A DNA stretch of 64,000 nucleotides from Variovorax sp. CF079 (GCF_900101545.1 NZ_FMZU01000004.1:1-64000); one strand, 5' to 3'. Positions 19,625 to 28,550 are shown, counted from the first letter of the stretch. Made by a program: numbers and translations. The notes: generated by a model from the letters alone, not told the origin.

Positions 19625-20289
19625 TCGCACCGACCGCATCCGTCAGCCTGCTGGGCACCACGGCGCTGCTCTTCGAGGCACCCGGCGAGCTCGCGCTACC
19701 CTCGCAGCAGCGCATCTGGGCCCTCGCGCGAGAGGCGCAGGCCTGGCCGGAGGTGCGCGAGGCGGTGCCGGGCATGAACAACCTCATGCTCACCTTCGAG
19801 CGAGCGCCGCGCAACACAGCTGCCCTGGAAGCGCTGGAGGCCCGCTTGCACGCCGCCTGGGACGCGGCGGAGGCCCTGCCGCTCGAAGGGCGCGTGGTCG
19901 AGCTCCCGGTGGTCTACGGCGGCGAGGGCGGCCCCCACATGGCCGACGTGGTGGCACACACCGGGCTCAGCGTGGAAGAGATCGTCGAGCGCCACAGCAC
20001 GCCGGTCTATCCGGTGTACGCGCTCGGCAGCCATCCGGGCTACTGCTACCTGGGCGGCATGGACCCGCGCATCGCCACGCCGCGGCGCAAGGTGCCGGTG
20101 CTGAGCATTCCGGGCGGCGCGGTGTCGATCGGTGGCGTGCAGACCGGCGTGTCGGCCTCGGCCGGCCCGAGCGGCTGGAACACGATCGGCAGCACCGCCA
20201 TGACCTTCTTCGATCCGTCGCAGGACCCGCCGGCGAGGCTGCAGCCGGGCGACATGATCCGCTTCCGGGTCCAGGGGGTGATCCGATGA
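19621..20289 (+). CDS. PxpB/KipI-like subunit (allophanate hydrolase subunit 1 family)
   Basis: A 222-residue AHS1/KipI family protein. GTG 19621 overlaps the biotin carboxylase stop. Family signatures visible include the central [20 protein letters not shown] and the strongly conserved [25 protein letters not shown] stretch followed by [10 protein letters not shown]. PxpB and PxpC, with PxpA, form the ATP-dependent prokaryotic 5-oxoprolinase; the same fold forms the carboxyltransferase of urea carboxylase. The neighbouring biotin carboxylase makes the second role worth considering. Confidence 0.85.
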   Translation: MIAPTASVSLLGTTALLFEAPGELALPSQQRIWALAREAQAWPEVREAVPGMNNLMLTFERAPRNTAALEALEARLHAAWDAAEALPLEGRVVELPVVYGGEGGPHMADVVAHTGLSVEEIVERHSTPVYPVYALGSHPGYCYLGGMDPRIATPRRKVPVLSIPGGAVSIGGVQTGVSASAGPSGWNTIGSTAMTFFDPSQDPPARLQPGDMIRFRVQGVIR

Positions 20290-21272
20290 TCGAAGTGCTC
20301 TCGTCCGCCGCGCTGGCCACCGTGCAGGACATGGGGCGCACCGGCAGCCTGCGCTGGGGCGTGGGCACCTCCGGGGCCATGGACAAGCTGGCGCTGGCGG
20401 CCGGCAACCTGCTGCTGGGCAACGGGCCCGATGCGGCCGCCATCGAGGTGCCGGTGTTTCCTTTCAAGCTGCGCTTCGACCAGGACTGCGCCTTCGCGCT
20501 GACCGGCGCCGACTGCGCGGCGCGGCTCGACGAAGCGCCGCTCCTGCCCTGGTGGGTGCACCAGGCGCGCGCGGGGCAGACGCTCACGCTGGGCCTGCCG
20601 CAGGGCGGCAGGCATCGCGGCAGCCGCGCCATGCTGTGCCTGGCCGGTGGCGTGGACGTGCCCGAGGTCCTGGGCTCGCGCAGCACCCAGCTGCGCGGCG
20701 CCTTCGGCGGACACGAGGGCCGCGCGCTGCGCCGCGGCGATGCGCTGCGCGCGGTGGGCGAGGGGCAGTCCTGCCAGACCGGCTTCGGCCTCGTGCCGCC
20801 GGCATTGAGCCTGCCGCTGCAGGTGGACGGCCTGCCCGCAGTGCGGGTGTTGCCTGCCGCCGAATACCTGGGCTTCGAGGAGGCCTCGCGCGCCGCCTTC
20901 TGGGCCGGCGAATGGAAGATCACGGCCCAGAGCGACCGCTACGGCTATCGCCTCGACGGCGAGGCGCTGCGGCCGATCGCGCCGATGGAGATGCGCTCGC
21001 ACGGCATCGTGCCCGGCGTGATCCAGGTGCCGCACAGTGGGCAGCCCATCATCCAGATGCGCGATGCCCAGCCCTCGGGTGGCTACCCCAAGTTCGGCAC
21101 CGTGATCGAGGCCGATCTCTGGCGACTCGGCCAGGCGCCGATCGGCAGCCGCATCCGCTTCGTCGAAAGCAGCTGGGACGAGGCAGTGGCCGCGCTGGAC
21201 GAGATCGAGGCCTGGCTCGACAGGGTGCGGCGCATGGTGGACCTCCACCGCAGCGCGCCGCGCATGAACTGA
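20286..21272 (+). CDS. PxpC/KipA-like subunit (allophanate hydrolase subunit 2 family)
   Basis: A 328-residue AHS2/KipA family protein beginning [20 protein letters not shown], a diagnostic family start, with GAMDKLALAAGNLLLGN shortly after. The conserved C-terminal segment EMRSHGIVPGVIQVPHSGQPI and a DAQPSGGYP motif are present. The ATG overlaps the PxpB stop by 4 nt. It works with PxpB as one unit. Confidence 0.87.
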   Translation: MIEVLSSAALATVQDMGRTGSLRWGVGTSGAMDKLALAAGNLLLGNGPDAAAIEVPVFPFKLRFDQDCAFALTGADCAARLDEAPLLPWWVHQARAGQTLTLGLPQGGRHRGSRAMLCLAGGVDVPEVLGSRSTQLRGAFGGHEGRALRRGDALRAVGEGQSCQTGFGLVPPALSLPLQVDGLPAVRVLPAAEYLGFEEASRAAFWAGEWKITAQSDRYGYRLDGEALRPIAPMEMRSHGIVPGVIQVPHSGQPIIQMRDAQPSGGYPKFGTVIEADLWRLGQAPIGSRIRFVESSWDEAVAALDEIEAWLDRVRRMVDLHRSAPRMN

Positions 21273-21273
21273 C

Positions 21274-21690
21274 ATGAAGAGCCCTGCGCAAGTCCGGGAG
21301 CTCGCCGCCTGGCTGGCCGCCACCGACATCGGCCTGCTGGAGCTGCGCACGCCCGACGGCGTGCTGCGGCTGGGGCGTGGGGGTGGGCCCGGAAGCGGGA
21401 TCGTGCAGCTGGGTGCGCAGGAGGAGGGAACGCCGCCGGCGCCGCCGTCATGCGTGGCTGCCGCGCCCAGTGTGGGCAACTTCCTGCACGCCCATCCGCT
21501 GCATGCCGCGCCCTTGGCGCGCCCCGGCGAACGCGTGTCCGCGGGACAGCCCGTGGGTTTGATGCAGATCGGCCCGCTGCTGCTGCCGGTGCATGCACCG
21601 CAGTCCGGCGTGCTGATCGCCTTCCTGGTGCCCGACGGCCAGCCTGTGGGCTGGGGCACCCTGCTGGTCGAACTGCAGGCCGACGAATGA
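21274..21690 (+). CDS. BCCP-like protein lacking the biotin-acceptor lysine
   Basis: A 138-residue paralogue of the BCCP at 17843, with identical length and a related N-terminal region (LAAWLAATDIGLLELRTPDG against LIDALAASDLCELEYSENG). The hammerhead fold region is still visible (PGERVSAGQPVGL then HAPQSGVLIAFLVPDGQPV), but where EAMKV should be, it reads MQIGPLLLPV. The only lysine in the protein is residue 2, so it cannot be biotinylated at the normal site. It begins 1 nt after the PxpC-like stop and lies where the BCCP domain falls in urea carboxylase. Its role could be structural or regulatory. Confidence 0.75.
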   Translation: MKSPAQVRELAAWLAATDIGLLELRTPDGVLRLGRGGGPGSGIVQLGAQEEGTPPAPPSCVAAAPSVGNFLHAHPLHAAPLARPGERVSAGQPVGLMQIGPLLLPVHAPQSGVLIAFLVPDGQPVGWGTLLVELQADE

Positions 21691-21703
21691 GGAGTACATC
21701 GCG

Positions 21704-22471
21704 ATGGACATCGATCTGAACGCCGACCTGGGCGAGGGCTTCGGCCCCTGGCGCATGGGCGAGGACGAGGCGCTGCTGGAGATCGTCTCCTCCGCCAACG
21801 TGGCCTGCGGCTTCCATGCCGGCGACCCGGTCATCATGGACCGCACGGTGCGCATGGCCCGCGACCGGGGCGTGGACGTGGGGGCGCATGTGGGTTTTCC
21901 CGACCTGCTCGGCTTCGGGCGCCGCCCGATGCAGATCGATGTCGCGGAGCTCGCCACCTACATCACCTACCAGCTGGGCGCGCTCGCGGGCATGGCGCGC
22001 TCGGCCGGCCACCGGATGACGCACATGAGCTTCCATGGCGCGTTGGGCAACATGGCGGCCGCCGACGCGGCGCTGGCCGGCCCGCTGGTGCGCGCGGTGG
22101 CGGACTTCGACCCCGGCCTGATCATCAGCTCGTCTGCCAGCCGCGCCATCGAGGACGCGGCCGAGCGCTGCGGGCTGCGCGTGGCGCGGACCTTCCTGGC
22201 CGACCGCGCCTGCGACGACGAGGGCCTGCTGGTGCCGCGCAAGCTGCCCGGCGCCGTCATCCACGAGCCCGAGGCCGTGCTGGCGCGCGTGCGCCAGCTG
22301 CTGGAGGAGGGCACGGTCACCAGCCATGGCGGGCGCAGGATCCCGATGAACGTCCGCTCCATCCTCGTGCACGGCGATACGCCCGGTGCGGTGGAGCTGG
22401 CGCGGGCCGTACGCGGCGTGGTCGAGGCGGCGGGGCGCGTGCTGCCGATCTCGCGCCAGATGGCGCCCTGA
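21704..22471 (+). CDS. pxpA: 5-oxoprolinase subunit A (LamB/YcsF family)
   Basis: A 255-residue LamB/YcsF family protein starting MDIDLNADLGEGFGPW, the classical signature. Other family features are SANVACGFHAGDP, VGAHVGFPDLLGFGRR, the MSFHGALGNMAA segment and the C-terminal ILVHGDTPGAVELA. In PxpABC it is required for ATP-dependent opening of 5-oxoproline to glutamate. It closes the carboxylase/oxoprolinase operon that starts at the promoter 17706-17770. Confidence 0.88.
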   Translation: MDIDLNADLGEGFGPWRMGEDEALLEIVSSANVACGFHAGDPVIMDRTVRMARDRGVDVGAHVGFPDLLGFGRRPMQIDVAELATYITYQLGALAGMARSAGHRMTHMSFHGALGNMAAADAALAGPLVRAVADFDPGLIISSSASRAIEDAAERCGLRVARTFLADRACDDEGLLVPRKLPGAVIHEPEAVLARVRQLLEEGTVTSHGGRRIPMNVRSILVHGDTPGAVELARAVRGVVEAAGRVLPISRQMAP

Positions 22472-22494
22472 AGCCGGGCGGTCAAAAAAGCGAC

Positions 22495-22559
22495 ATAAGG
22501 ACGGCTTATCTCTACACAGCCATTCCGTCTTGGCGCCCCGAGGTCGCGCTGGATACAGT
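22495..22559 (+). promoter_or_regulatory. Predicted LysR-type operator and promoter for the dehydrogenase-ABC operon
   Basis: Box ATAAGGACGGCTTAT (22495-22509, perfect 5-bp inverted repeat), 20 nt, -35 TTGGCG (22530-22535), 18 nt, -10 TACAGT (22554-22559), ATG 28 nt later. This is one of the two best copies of the six-member promoter family. Confidence 0.72.
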
Positions 22560-22587
22560 GAATTCGTCATAACGAAAGAAGCCAAAG

Positions 22588-23340
22588 ATGCCTTTCTCCG
22601 ACTACAAGACCGCGCTGGTGACGGGAGCCTCCTCGGGCATCGGCGCCGCGGTCGTCGAGCGCCTCTGCAAGGAAGGCCTGCAGGTCCACGCGCTCGCGCG
22701 CAGCGCCGGCAAGCTGGCCGAACTGGCCGCGCGCACGGGCTGCATCCCGCACGCCATCGACGTGAGCGACCTCGAGGGCGTCACCCGGCTGGCGCAGGAG
22801 ATCCCCTTCGACGTGCTGGTCAACAATGCCGGCGTCGACAGGCCCGGCTCGATCCTGAAGGCCGACGCCGAGGGCATCGACCTGCTGGTCGACGTCAACC
22901 TGCGCGCCGTGCTGCACCTGTGCCGGCTGGTCGTGCCGGGCATGGCCGCGCGCGACCGCGGCCACGTGATCAACATCAGCTCGATCGCCGGGGCCTACAA
23001 CTTCGGCGGCAACAGCACTTACCACGCGACCAAGGCCGCGGTGAGCATGCTGTCGCGCCAGTTGCGCATCGATGTCTTCGGCAAGCGCGTGCGCGTCACC
23101 GAGATCTGCCCGGGGCGGGTGGCCACCGACATCTTCGCGCACGTGCACGGCAACCCGGAGGAAATGCACAAGCGCTTCATCGAGGGCTTCGAGCTGCCGC
23201 GGGCCGAGGACATTGCCGACGCCATTGCCTTCGCCATCGCCGCGCCGGTCGCGGTGAACGTGGGCCACATGGAGATCACGCCGACGCTGCAGGTGCCCGG
23301 CGGGCTCTCCACCGCGCGCCCGGAAGCGCCGCAGGCCTGA
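22588..23340 (+). CDS. Short-chain dehydrogenase, YdfG-like
   Basis: A 250-residue SDR with TGASSGIG, a basic residue after the second strand (ARSAGKL, NADP-type), VNNAGVDRPG, the catalytic Ser of NISSIAG and YHATKAAV. The sequence has the flavour of YdfG (3-hydroxy acid/serine dehydrogenase) proteins, which oxidise 3-hydroxy acids, including amino acids such as L-allo-threonine and serine. It is the first gene after the LysR-type promoter and is followed 27 nt later by an amino-acid permease, which fits a role on an imported amino acid. Confidence 0.82.
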   Translation: MPFSDYKTALVTGASSGIGAAVVERLCKEGLQVHALARSAGKLAELAARTGCIPHAIDVSDLEGVTRLAQEIPFDVLVNNAGVDRPGSILKADAEGIDLLVDVNLRAVLHLCRLVVPGMAARDRGHVINISSIAGAYNFGGNSTYHATKAAVSMLSRQLRIDVFGKRVRVTEICPGRVATDIFAHVHGNPEEMHKRFIEGFELPRAEDIADAIAFAIAAPVAVNVGHMEITPTLQVPGGLSTARPEAPQA

Positions 23341-23367
23341 GAACCACGGAAAACAAAGGAACGGCAC

Positions 23368-24069
23368 ATGAAGGACTTCGACCTGCTGGCCGTCCTGCTG
23401 AAGCCGGAGTTCGGCGCGATGCTGCTGCACGGCGTGGAGATGACGCTGAAGATTGCGGCCGGCTCCTGGCTGCTCGCGATGAGCCTGGCCATCGTGCTGC
23501 TGACCGTGCGCCTGACGCCCAGCCGTATCGCCGAGCGCGTGGTCGCGGTCTATGTCTCCTACCACCGCAACGTGCCGACGCTGGTGCAGCTGATGCTCTG
23601 GTACTTCGGCATCTTCAGCCTGCTGCCCCAGTTTCTGCAGAACTGGCTGTCCGAGCACAACGCGGAGGCCATCCTCTCGATCGTCGCGCTCGGGCTGTGC
23701 CAGGCGGCCTACTTCAGCGAGGACCTGCGATCGGGCCTGCGTTCCATCCCGGCGGGCCAAGCCGAGGCCGCACGGGCGCTCGGCCACAGCTACATCGGCT
23801 CGATGCGCCACGTCATGCTGCCGCAGGCGATCCGCAACGCCATCCCCGCGCTGGTCAATCACAGCGTGTCGCTGTTCAAGAACAGCAGCCTGGCCATGGC
23901 GATCGGCGTGGCCGAGCTGACGCACGCGGTCAAGGAAGTGGAGAGCCAGAGCTTCCGCGCCTTCGAGGCCTACAGCGTGGCCACGGTGCTCTATCTCGGC
24001 TTCTCGCTGCTCATCATGGCCGCGGGCGGCTGGGTGGCGCGGCACTACCGCATCGTCGGAGCGAGGTGA
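23368..24069 (+). CDS. Polar amino-acid ABC transporter permease
   Basis: A 233-residue inner-membrane permease of the HisM/GltJ type. It has several hydrophobic segments and the coupling-helix EAA loop GQAEAARALGHSYIGSMRHVMLPQAIRNAIP. It is preceded by AAAGGAACGGCAC. It is 3 nt from the second permease, with ATPase and binding protein following, so the importer is complete. Confidence 0.87.
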   Translation: MKDFDLLAVLLKPEFGAMLLHGVEMTLKIAAGSWLLAMSLAIVLLTVRLTPSRIAERVVAVYVSYHRNVPTLVQLMLWYFGIFSLLPQFLQNWLSEHNAEAILSIVALGLCQAAYFSEDLRSGLRSIPAGQAEAARALGHSYIGSMRHVMLPQAIRNAIPALVNHSVSLFKNSSLAMAIGVAELTHAVKEVESQSFRAFEAYSVATVLYLGFSLLIMAAGGWVARHYRIVGAR

Positions 24070-24072
24070 GAG

Positions 24073-24831
24073 ATGTTGAGCATCTTCGAGATCCTGCGCG
24101 ACAACTGGCTGCTGCTGCTCATCGGCCAGTATCCCAACGGCCCCATGGGCGGCATCGTCGCCACGCTGGTCCTGTCGGTGCTGGGCATCGTGCTGGCCTT
24201 CCCGCTGTCGGTGCTGATGGCGCTGGCGCGGCTGTCGCCGTGGGCGGTGCTGCGCTGGCCGGCGACGGTGCTGGTCTACGTCGTGCGCGGCGTGCCGCTC
24301 CTGATGGTGATCCTGTGGGTCTACTTCCTCGTGCCGCTTTTGATCGGCCGCGAGATCTCGGGCTTCACCACCATGCTGTGCACGCTGGTGATCTACGAGG
24401 GCGCCTACCTGTCGGAGGTGGTGCGCGCCGGCATCCAGGCCCTGCCCAAGGGACAGACCGAGGCGGCGCGCGCGCTCGGCCACAGCCACTTGGGAACGAT
24501 GTGGTACGTGATCCTGCCGCAGGCGCTCTACAACATGCTGCCGAGCATGCTGAGCCAGTTCATCTCCACCATCAAGGAAACGACGCTGGGCTACGTGATC
24601 AACGTGAACGAGCTCACCTTCGCGGCCAACCAGATCAACAACCAGCTGCTGACCAAGCCCTTCCAGGTCTTCTTCATCCTGGCGATGACCTACTACGTGG
24701 TCTGCTTCAGCCTCACGCAGCTGGCGCAGTGGCTGGAGCGGCGCATTGCCCACAAGCGGCTCGGCGCGGCGGTGGCCCCGCTGTCGCCCGAGGGCGCCTC
24801 GCTGCCGCCGCCGGTGGCGGCCAATCCCTGA
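24073..24831 (+). CDS. Polar amino-acid ABC transporter permease
   Basis: A 252-residue permease, partner of the preceding one. The EAA loop reads GQTEAARALGHSHLGTMWYVILPQALYNMLP, and a conserved RGVPLLMVILW segment marks the polar amino-acid family. The C-terminus has a Pro/Ala-rich tail after the last membrane segment. Confidence 0.87.
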   Translation: MLSIFEILRDNWLLLLIGQYPNGPMGGIVATLVLSVLGIVLAFPLSVLMALARLSPWAVLRWPATVLVYVVRGVPLLMVILWVYFLVPLLIGREISGFTTMLCTLVIYEGAYLSEVVRAGIQALPKGQTEAARALGHSHLGTMWYVILPQALYNMLPSMLSQFISTIKETTLGYVINVNELTFAANQINNQLLTKPFQVFFILAMTYYVVCFSLTQLAQWLERRIAHKRLGAAVAPLSPEGASLPPPVAANP

Positions 24832-24876
24832 CAAGGCCGCGCACGACGGTCGGACAAACGCAAAGGAGACAGAACC

Positions 24877-25641
24877 ATGCCCACCCCAACGAACGCAGAC
24901 GTTCCCATGATCCTGTTTTCCAACATCAACAAGTGGTACGGCGACTACCAGGCGCTCGCCGACGTCAACGCCGAAGTCAAGAAAGGCGAGGTGGTGGTGG
25001 TCTGCGGGCCTTCCGGTTCCGGCAAGTCGACGCTGATCCGCACCGTCAACCGGCTCGAGGAGATCAAGTCGGGCCAGTTGCTGTTCGACGGCCACGACAT
25101 CCACGCGCCGATGAGCAGCGTGGCGCTCAACAAGTTGCGCAGCCGCATCGGCTTCGTGTTCCAGAGCTTCAACCTGTTCCCGCACCTCTCGGTGCTGGAG
25201 AACATCATGCTGTCGCCGATGCGCGTGCTCGGCGTCAAGCGCGCCGCCGCGCGGACCAAGGCGGTGCAGCTGCTGGAGCGCGTGGGCCTGGCCGCCAAGG
25301 CCGGCGCCTATCCGGCGCAGCTCTCGGGCGGCCAGCAGCAGCGGGTGGCGATCGCGCGCGCCCTGGCCATGGAGCCGCCGGCCATGCTCTTCGACGAGCC
25401 CACCAGTGCGCTGGACCCCGAGATGGTGGGCGAGGTGCTGTCGGTGATGCGCGGCCTGGCCAACGACGGCATGACCATGATGTGCGTCACGCACGAGATG
25501 AGTTTCGCCCGCGAGGTCGCGGACTGCATCTGGTTCATGGATGCCGGCCGGATCCTCGAGAAGGCCGAGCCCGAGACTTTCTTCAGCAGCCCCCAGCATC
25601 CGCGCGCGCAGCGCTTCCTGTCCGACCTGCGCGCGCACTAG
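24877..25641 (+). CDS. Polar amino-acid ABC transporter ATP-binding protein, GlnQ/GltL-like
   Basis: A 254-residue ATPase. Walker [11 protein letters not shown]-loop [18 protein letters not shown], signature [14 protein letters not shown], Walker [20 protein letters not shown] and switch His in CVTHEMSFA are all canonical for polar amino-acid importers. ATG 24877 has AAAGGAGAC upstream; ATG 24907 is the alternative and gives the more usual GlnQ-like N-terminus. Confidence 0.9.
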   Translation: MPTPTNADVPMILFSNINKWYGDYQALADVNAEVKKGEVVVVCGPSGSGKSTLIRTVNRLEEIKSGQLLFDGHDIHAPMSSVALNKLRSRIGFVFQSFNLFPHLSVLENIMLSPMRVLGVKRAAARTKAVQLLERVGLAAKAGAYPAQLSGGQQQRVAIARALAMEPPAMLFDEPTSALDPEMVGEVLSVMRGLANDGMTMMCVTHEMSFAREVADCIWFMDAGRILEKAEPETFFSSPQHPRAQRFLSDLRAH

Positions 25642-25676
25642 GCGTTTCCCATCCCAGCCCTCACCAGGAGTTCATC

Positions 25677-26519
25677 ATGTCGAAGAAGACCGTCTTCCGT
25701 CTCGCCGCCATCGCTTGTTGCCTTGGCGCCCTTTCCGTCCTGGCGCATGCCGACCAGTGGGACGACATCAACCAGCGCAAGGAACTTAAGTGCGGCACCT
25801 TCGCCGATGTGCCGCCCTTTGCCGCGCCCGATCCCAAGACGCGCGAGATGGTGGGCTTCGATGTCGATCTGTGCAACGCGCTGGCCAAGCAACTGGGCCT
25901 GAGCGCCAAGGTCACGCCGCTGTCGGTCGAAGCCCGCGTGCCCGAGGTCAAGCTCGGCCGCGTCGACGTGACGGTGGCGAACCTGGCCTACACCAAGAGC
26001 CGCGGCGAGCAGATCCAGTTCAGCGATCCGTACTACGTGGCCAAGGAAATGCTGGCCGTGAAAGCCTCCGACCCCGGCACCACCAAGGCCGACTTCAAGG
26101 GCAAGCGCCTGAGCTCCACCAAGGGCTCGACCTCGGAGCTGTCGATCAAGATGAACGGCTCCGAGCCGGTGACCTTCCAGGACACGGGCTCGGCCTTCAT
26201 GGCCGTGCAGCAGAACAAGTCGGTGGGGATGGTGGCCAACACCATGACCATCACCAAGCTCGTCAACCAGTCGAAGACCTCGGGGGTCGAGCTCAAGATG
26301 ATCAAGGAGCCGATGGTGCTGCAGCCGATCGGCGTCGGCATGAAGAAGGACGAGCCGGTGCTGCTGGCCAAGGTCAATGCGGCGCTGGTGGCGCTGGACA
26401 AGGCCGGCGAGATCGACAAGATCTGGGCCAAGTGGCTCGGCCCGAACACCGAATACAAGATGACGCGCGAAGAAAAGGTGATGCCGCTGTCCGAACTCAA
26501 GTTCGAGCTGCTGCCCTGA
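25677..26519 (+). CDS. Amino-acid ABC transporter periplasmic binding protein
   Basis: A 280-residue SBP_bac_3 family protein, last gene of the dehydrogenase-ABC operon. ATG 25677 has CAGGAG upstream. The signal peptide has a hydrophobic core and an LAHADQ cleavage region near residue 25; the mature protein shows VGFDVDLCNALAKQLG and RVDVTVANLAYTKSRGEQIQFSDPYY, standard for the family. It delivers a polar amino acid or related compound to the two permeases encoded upstream. Confidence 0.87.
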   Translation: MSKKTVFRLAAIACCLGALSVLAHADQWDDINQRKELKCGTFADVPPFAAPDPKTREMVGFDVDLCNALAKQLGLSAKVTPLSVEARVPEVKLGRVDVTVANLAYTKSRGEQIQFSDPYYVAKEMLAVKASDPGTTKADFKGKRLSSTKGSTSELSIKMNGSEPVTFQDTGSAFMAVQQNKSVGMVANTMTITKLVNQSKTSGVELKMIKEPMVLQPIGVGMKKDEPVLLAKVNAALVALDKAGEIDKIWAKWLGPNTEYKMTREEKVMPLSELKFELLP

Positions 26520-26532
26520 AGGTCCGCGCCTG

Positions 26533-27474
26533 TCAGGCCGCCGCCGGCCGCAGCAGCGCAACGAACTCCGCCGCGGCCGGCGACAGGCTGTGCGCCCGCC
26601 GCGTGATCAGGTAGATCGGCGGCACGCGGATCGGCAGTTTCACCGGCAGCACGCGCAGCACGCCCAGCCGCGCGTAGTGCGCCGCCTGCGACGCCGGCAT
26701 CACGGCGGCCATGTCCGAGTGTTCCAAGAGCGCCGTCATCGCGATCGGCGATGCGGTCTCGGTGATGCGCAGCCGCTGCTGGATGCCCGCCTCGCGCAAG
26801 GCCGCCTCGAAGCGCCCGCGCTGCGGCGAGCCCGGCGGCTGCAGCAGCCAGGGCCAGTCGACCAGCTCGCGCAGCGCCAGCGACTTGCGCTTGAACAGCG
26901 GATGCGCCTTGCGCACCACCACCACCTGCGGCTCGCCGAGCAGCGGCACGCAGTCGAAGGCTTCGGCGCTGTGGTCTTCGGTGAGCCGGCCCAGCATCAG
27001 GTCGACCTCGCCGCGCGCAAGCTGGCGCAGCATCACGTCGCTGGTGTCGACCACCACGCTCACCGCCACGCGCTCGTGCTTCTTCTGGTAGGCCACCAGC
27101 GTGGGCGCCAGCAGCTCGGGCACCGCGCCCGGCACGCTGCCCACGCGCAACGCGCCGCTGAGCCCGGAGCGCAAAGCCTCCACTTCTTCGCACACCGCGC
27201 CGAAATCCGTCAGCACCCAGCGCGCATGACGCGCCAGCGCCTCGCCATACGGCGTGGGCGTCATGCCGCGCGCGACGCGGGTGAAGAGCGGCACCGCGAA
27301 GGTCTCTTCCAGTTGTTGCAAGAGCTTGGTGGCCGCCGGCTGGCTGATGTTCATCGCCGCGGCCGCGCGGCCCAGGTGGCGGTGCTGGTCGAGCAGCGCC
27401 AGCAGCACCCATTGCCGCGTGCGCAAGCGCAGCAGCAGGCGCCAGGGCGGGAGATCGGGGCCGGGCTGAGTCAT
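26533..27474 (-). CDS. LysR-family transcriptional regulator
   Basis: A 313-residue LysR regulator. The DNA-binding domain includes HRHLGRAAAAMNISQPAATKLLQQLEE, followed by FTRVARGMTPTPYGEAL, typical of GbpR/CbbR-like members. Its start codon lies inside an 18-bp palindrome (27472-27489), so binding there would block its own translation start region. It is divergent from the Bug-family receptor at 27565, which it probably controls. Confidence 0.88.
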   Translation of the reverse strand: MTQPGPDLPPWRLLLRLRTRQWVLLALLDQHRHLGRAAAAMNISQPAATKLLQQLEETFAVPLFTRVARGMTPTPYGEALARHARWVLTDFGAVCEEVEALRSGLSGALRVGSVPGAVPELLAPTLVAYQKKHERVAVSVVVDTSDVMLRQLARGEVDLMLGRLTEDHSAEAFDCVPLLGEPQVVVVRKAHPLFKRKSLALRELVDWPWLLQPPGSPQRGRFEAALREAGIQQRLRITETASPIAMTALLEHSDMAAVMPASQAAHYARLGVLRVLPVKLPIRVPPIYLITRRAHSLSPAAAEFVALLRPAAA

Positions 27475-27538
27475 ATACGGCGGTATATGAATTCTTCAGA
27501 ACATTCGATTGGATTGGAATGGCGAACATCCCTAAGCT
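27472..27538 (+). promoter_or_regulatory. Palindromic operator and promoter between LysR and Bug receptor genes
   Basis: CATATAC-GGCG-GTATATG (27472-27489) is a perfect 7-bp inverted repeat covering the LysR start codon. A promoter for the receptor follows: -35 TTGGAT (27509-27514), 18 nt, -10 TAAGCT (27533-27538). The distance from palindrome centre to -35 is the same as in the six island operators, but the recognition sequence is different. Confidence 0.6.
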
Positions 27539-27564
27539 GGGGACCAAAGATCGGAGACACGCCC

Positions 27565-28536
27565 ATGCCAATCCTGTTGTCCTGGCGCCTTGCGGCGCTC
27601 TGCCTGATCGCCGTGCCGCTCGCGGCATCCGCGCAGGCCGTCTACCCCGACAAGCCCCTGCGCATCATGGTCGGCGCCTCGCCCGGCGGCGGCACCGACA
27701 TCCTCGCGCGCCTGCTCGCCGACAAGTTCGGCGCCTCGCTCAAGCAGCCGGTGGTGGTCGAGAACCGGCCCGGCGCCTCCAACACCATCGCGGCCGAACT
27801 CACGGCGCGGGCCGTCGCAGACGGCAGCACGCTGCTGCTGGCCACCAACACCGGCCAGGCGGTGGCGCCGCACCTGCTCAAGCTCAAGTACGACCCGTTG
27901 AAGGACCTGCAGCCCGTCGGCCTGGTGGCCGTGATGCCCAACGTGCTGGTGGTGCCTTCGACCTCGCCCTACCGGGACGTGAAGGAGCTCATCGCCGCGA
28001 TGCGCGCCAAGCCCGGCGGCCTGCGCTATGCGTCCTCGGGCATCGGCAGCACGCAGCACGTGGGCGGCGAAGCCTTTGCGCTGGCCACCGGCACCAAGGC
28101 CATCCACGTGCCGTACCGCGGCAGCTCGCAGGCGCACGTCGACATCATCGGCGGACAGGTGGAGATGATGTTCGACAGCACCTCCTCGGCCATGCAGCAG
28201 ATCAAGGCCGGCAAGTTCCGCGCGCTCGCGGTGGCCGCGGCCAGGCGCACGCCCGAACTGCCGGAGGTGCCCACGCTGGCCGAGGCGGGCGTGCAGGGCG
28301 CCGACGTCAACACCTGGTACGGCCTCTTTGTCACCGCCGGCACGCCGCGCGCGGCGGTGGAGCGGCTCAACGCCGAGCTGGCCCAGAGCCTGCGCATGAG
28401 CGACGTGCAGGAGCGCATCAAGGGCCTGGGCGGCGAGATTACGGCCATGGGCATCGAGCCTTTCGCCGAGATGAACCGCAGCGAGTTCGAGCGCTACGGC
28501 AAGCTGGTCAAGGACACCGGCATGCGCGCCGATTGA
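27565..28536 (+). CDS. Tripartite tricarboxylate transporter receptor (Bug family)
   Basis: A 323-residue periplasmic Bug protein. ATG 27565 follows GGAGACACGCCC. The signal peptide ends near ASAQAV; the mature part starts with the family pattern YPDKPLRIMVGASPGGGTDILARLLADK, then VVVENRPGAS and YRGSSQAHVDIIGGQVEMMFD. Bug proteins bind carboxylates and similar small acids. No TctA/TctB membrane genes are adjacent, which is common for Bug receptors in Burkholderiales. Confidence 0.88.
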   Translation: MPILLSWRLAALCLIAVPLAASAQAVYPDKPLRIMVGASPGGGTDILARLLADKFGASLKQPVVVENRPGASNTIAAELTARAVADGSTLLLATNTGQAVAPHLLKLKYDPLKDLQPVGLVAVMPNVLVVPSTSPYRDVKELIAAMRAKPGGLRYASSGIGSTQHVGGEAFALATGTKAIHVPYRGSSQAHVDIIGGQVEMMFDSTSSAMQQIKAGKFRALAVAAARRTPELPEVPTLAEAGVQGADVNTWYGLFVTAGTPRAAVERLNAELAQSLRMSDVQERIKGLGGEITAMGIEPFAEMNRSEFERYGKLVKDTGMRAD

Positions 28537-28550
28537 CTTAAGAGAAAAGG

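Noticed and set aside
22567..25638. 1023-codon frame antisense to the dehydrogenase-ABC operon
   Set aside because: Covers four clear genes; low-complexity His/Arg/Gln-rich product with no recognisable fold.
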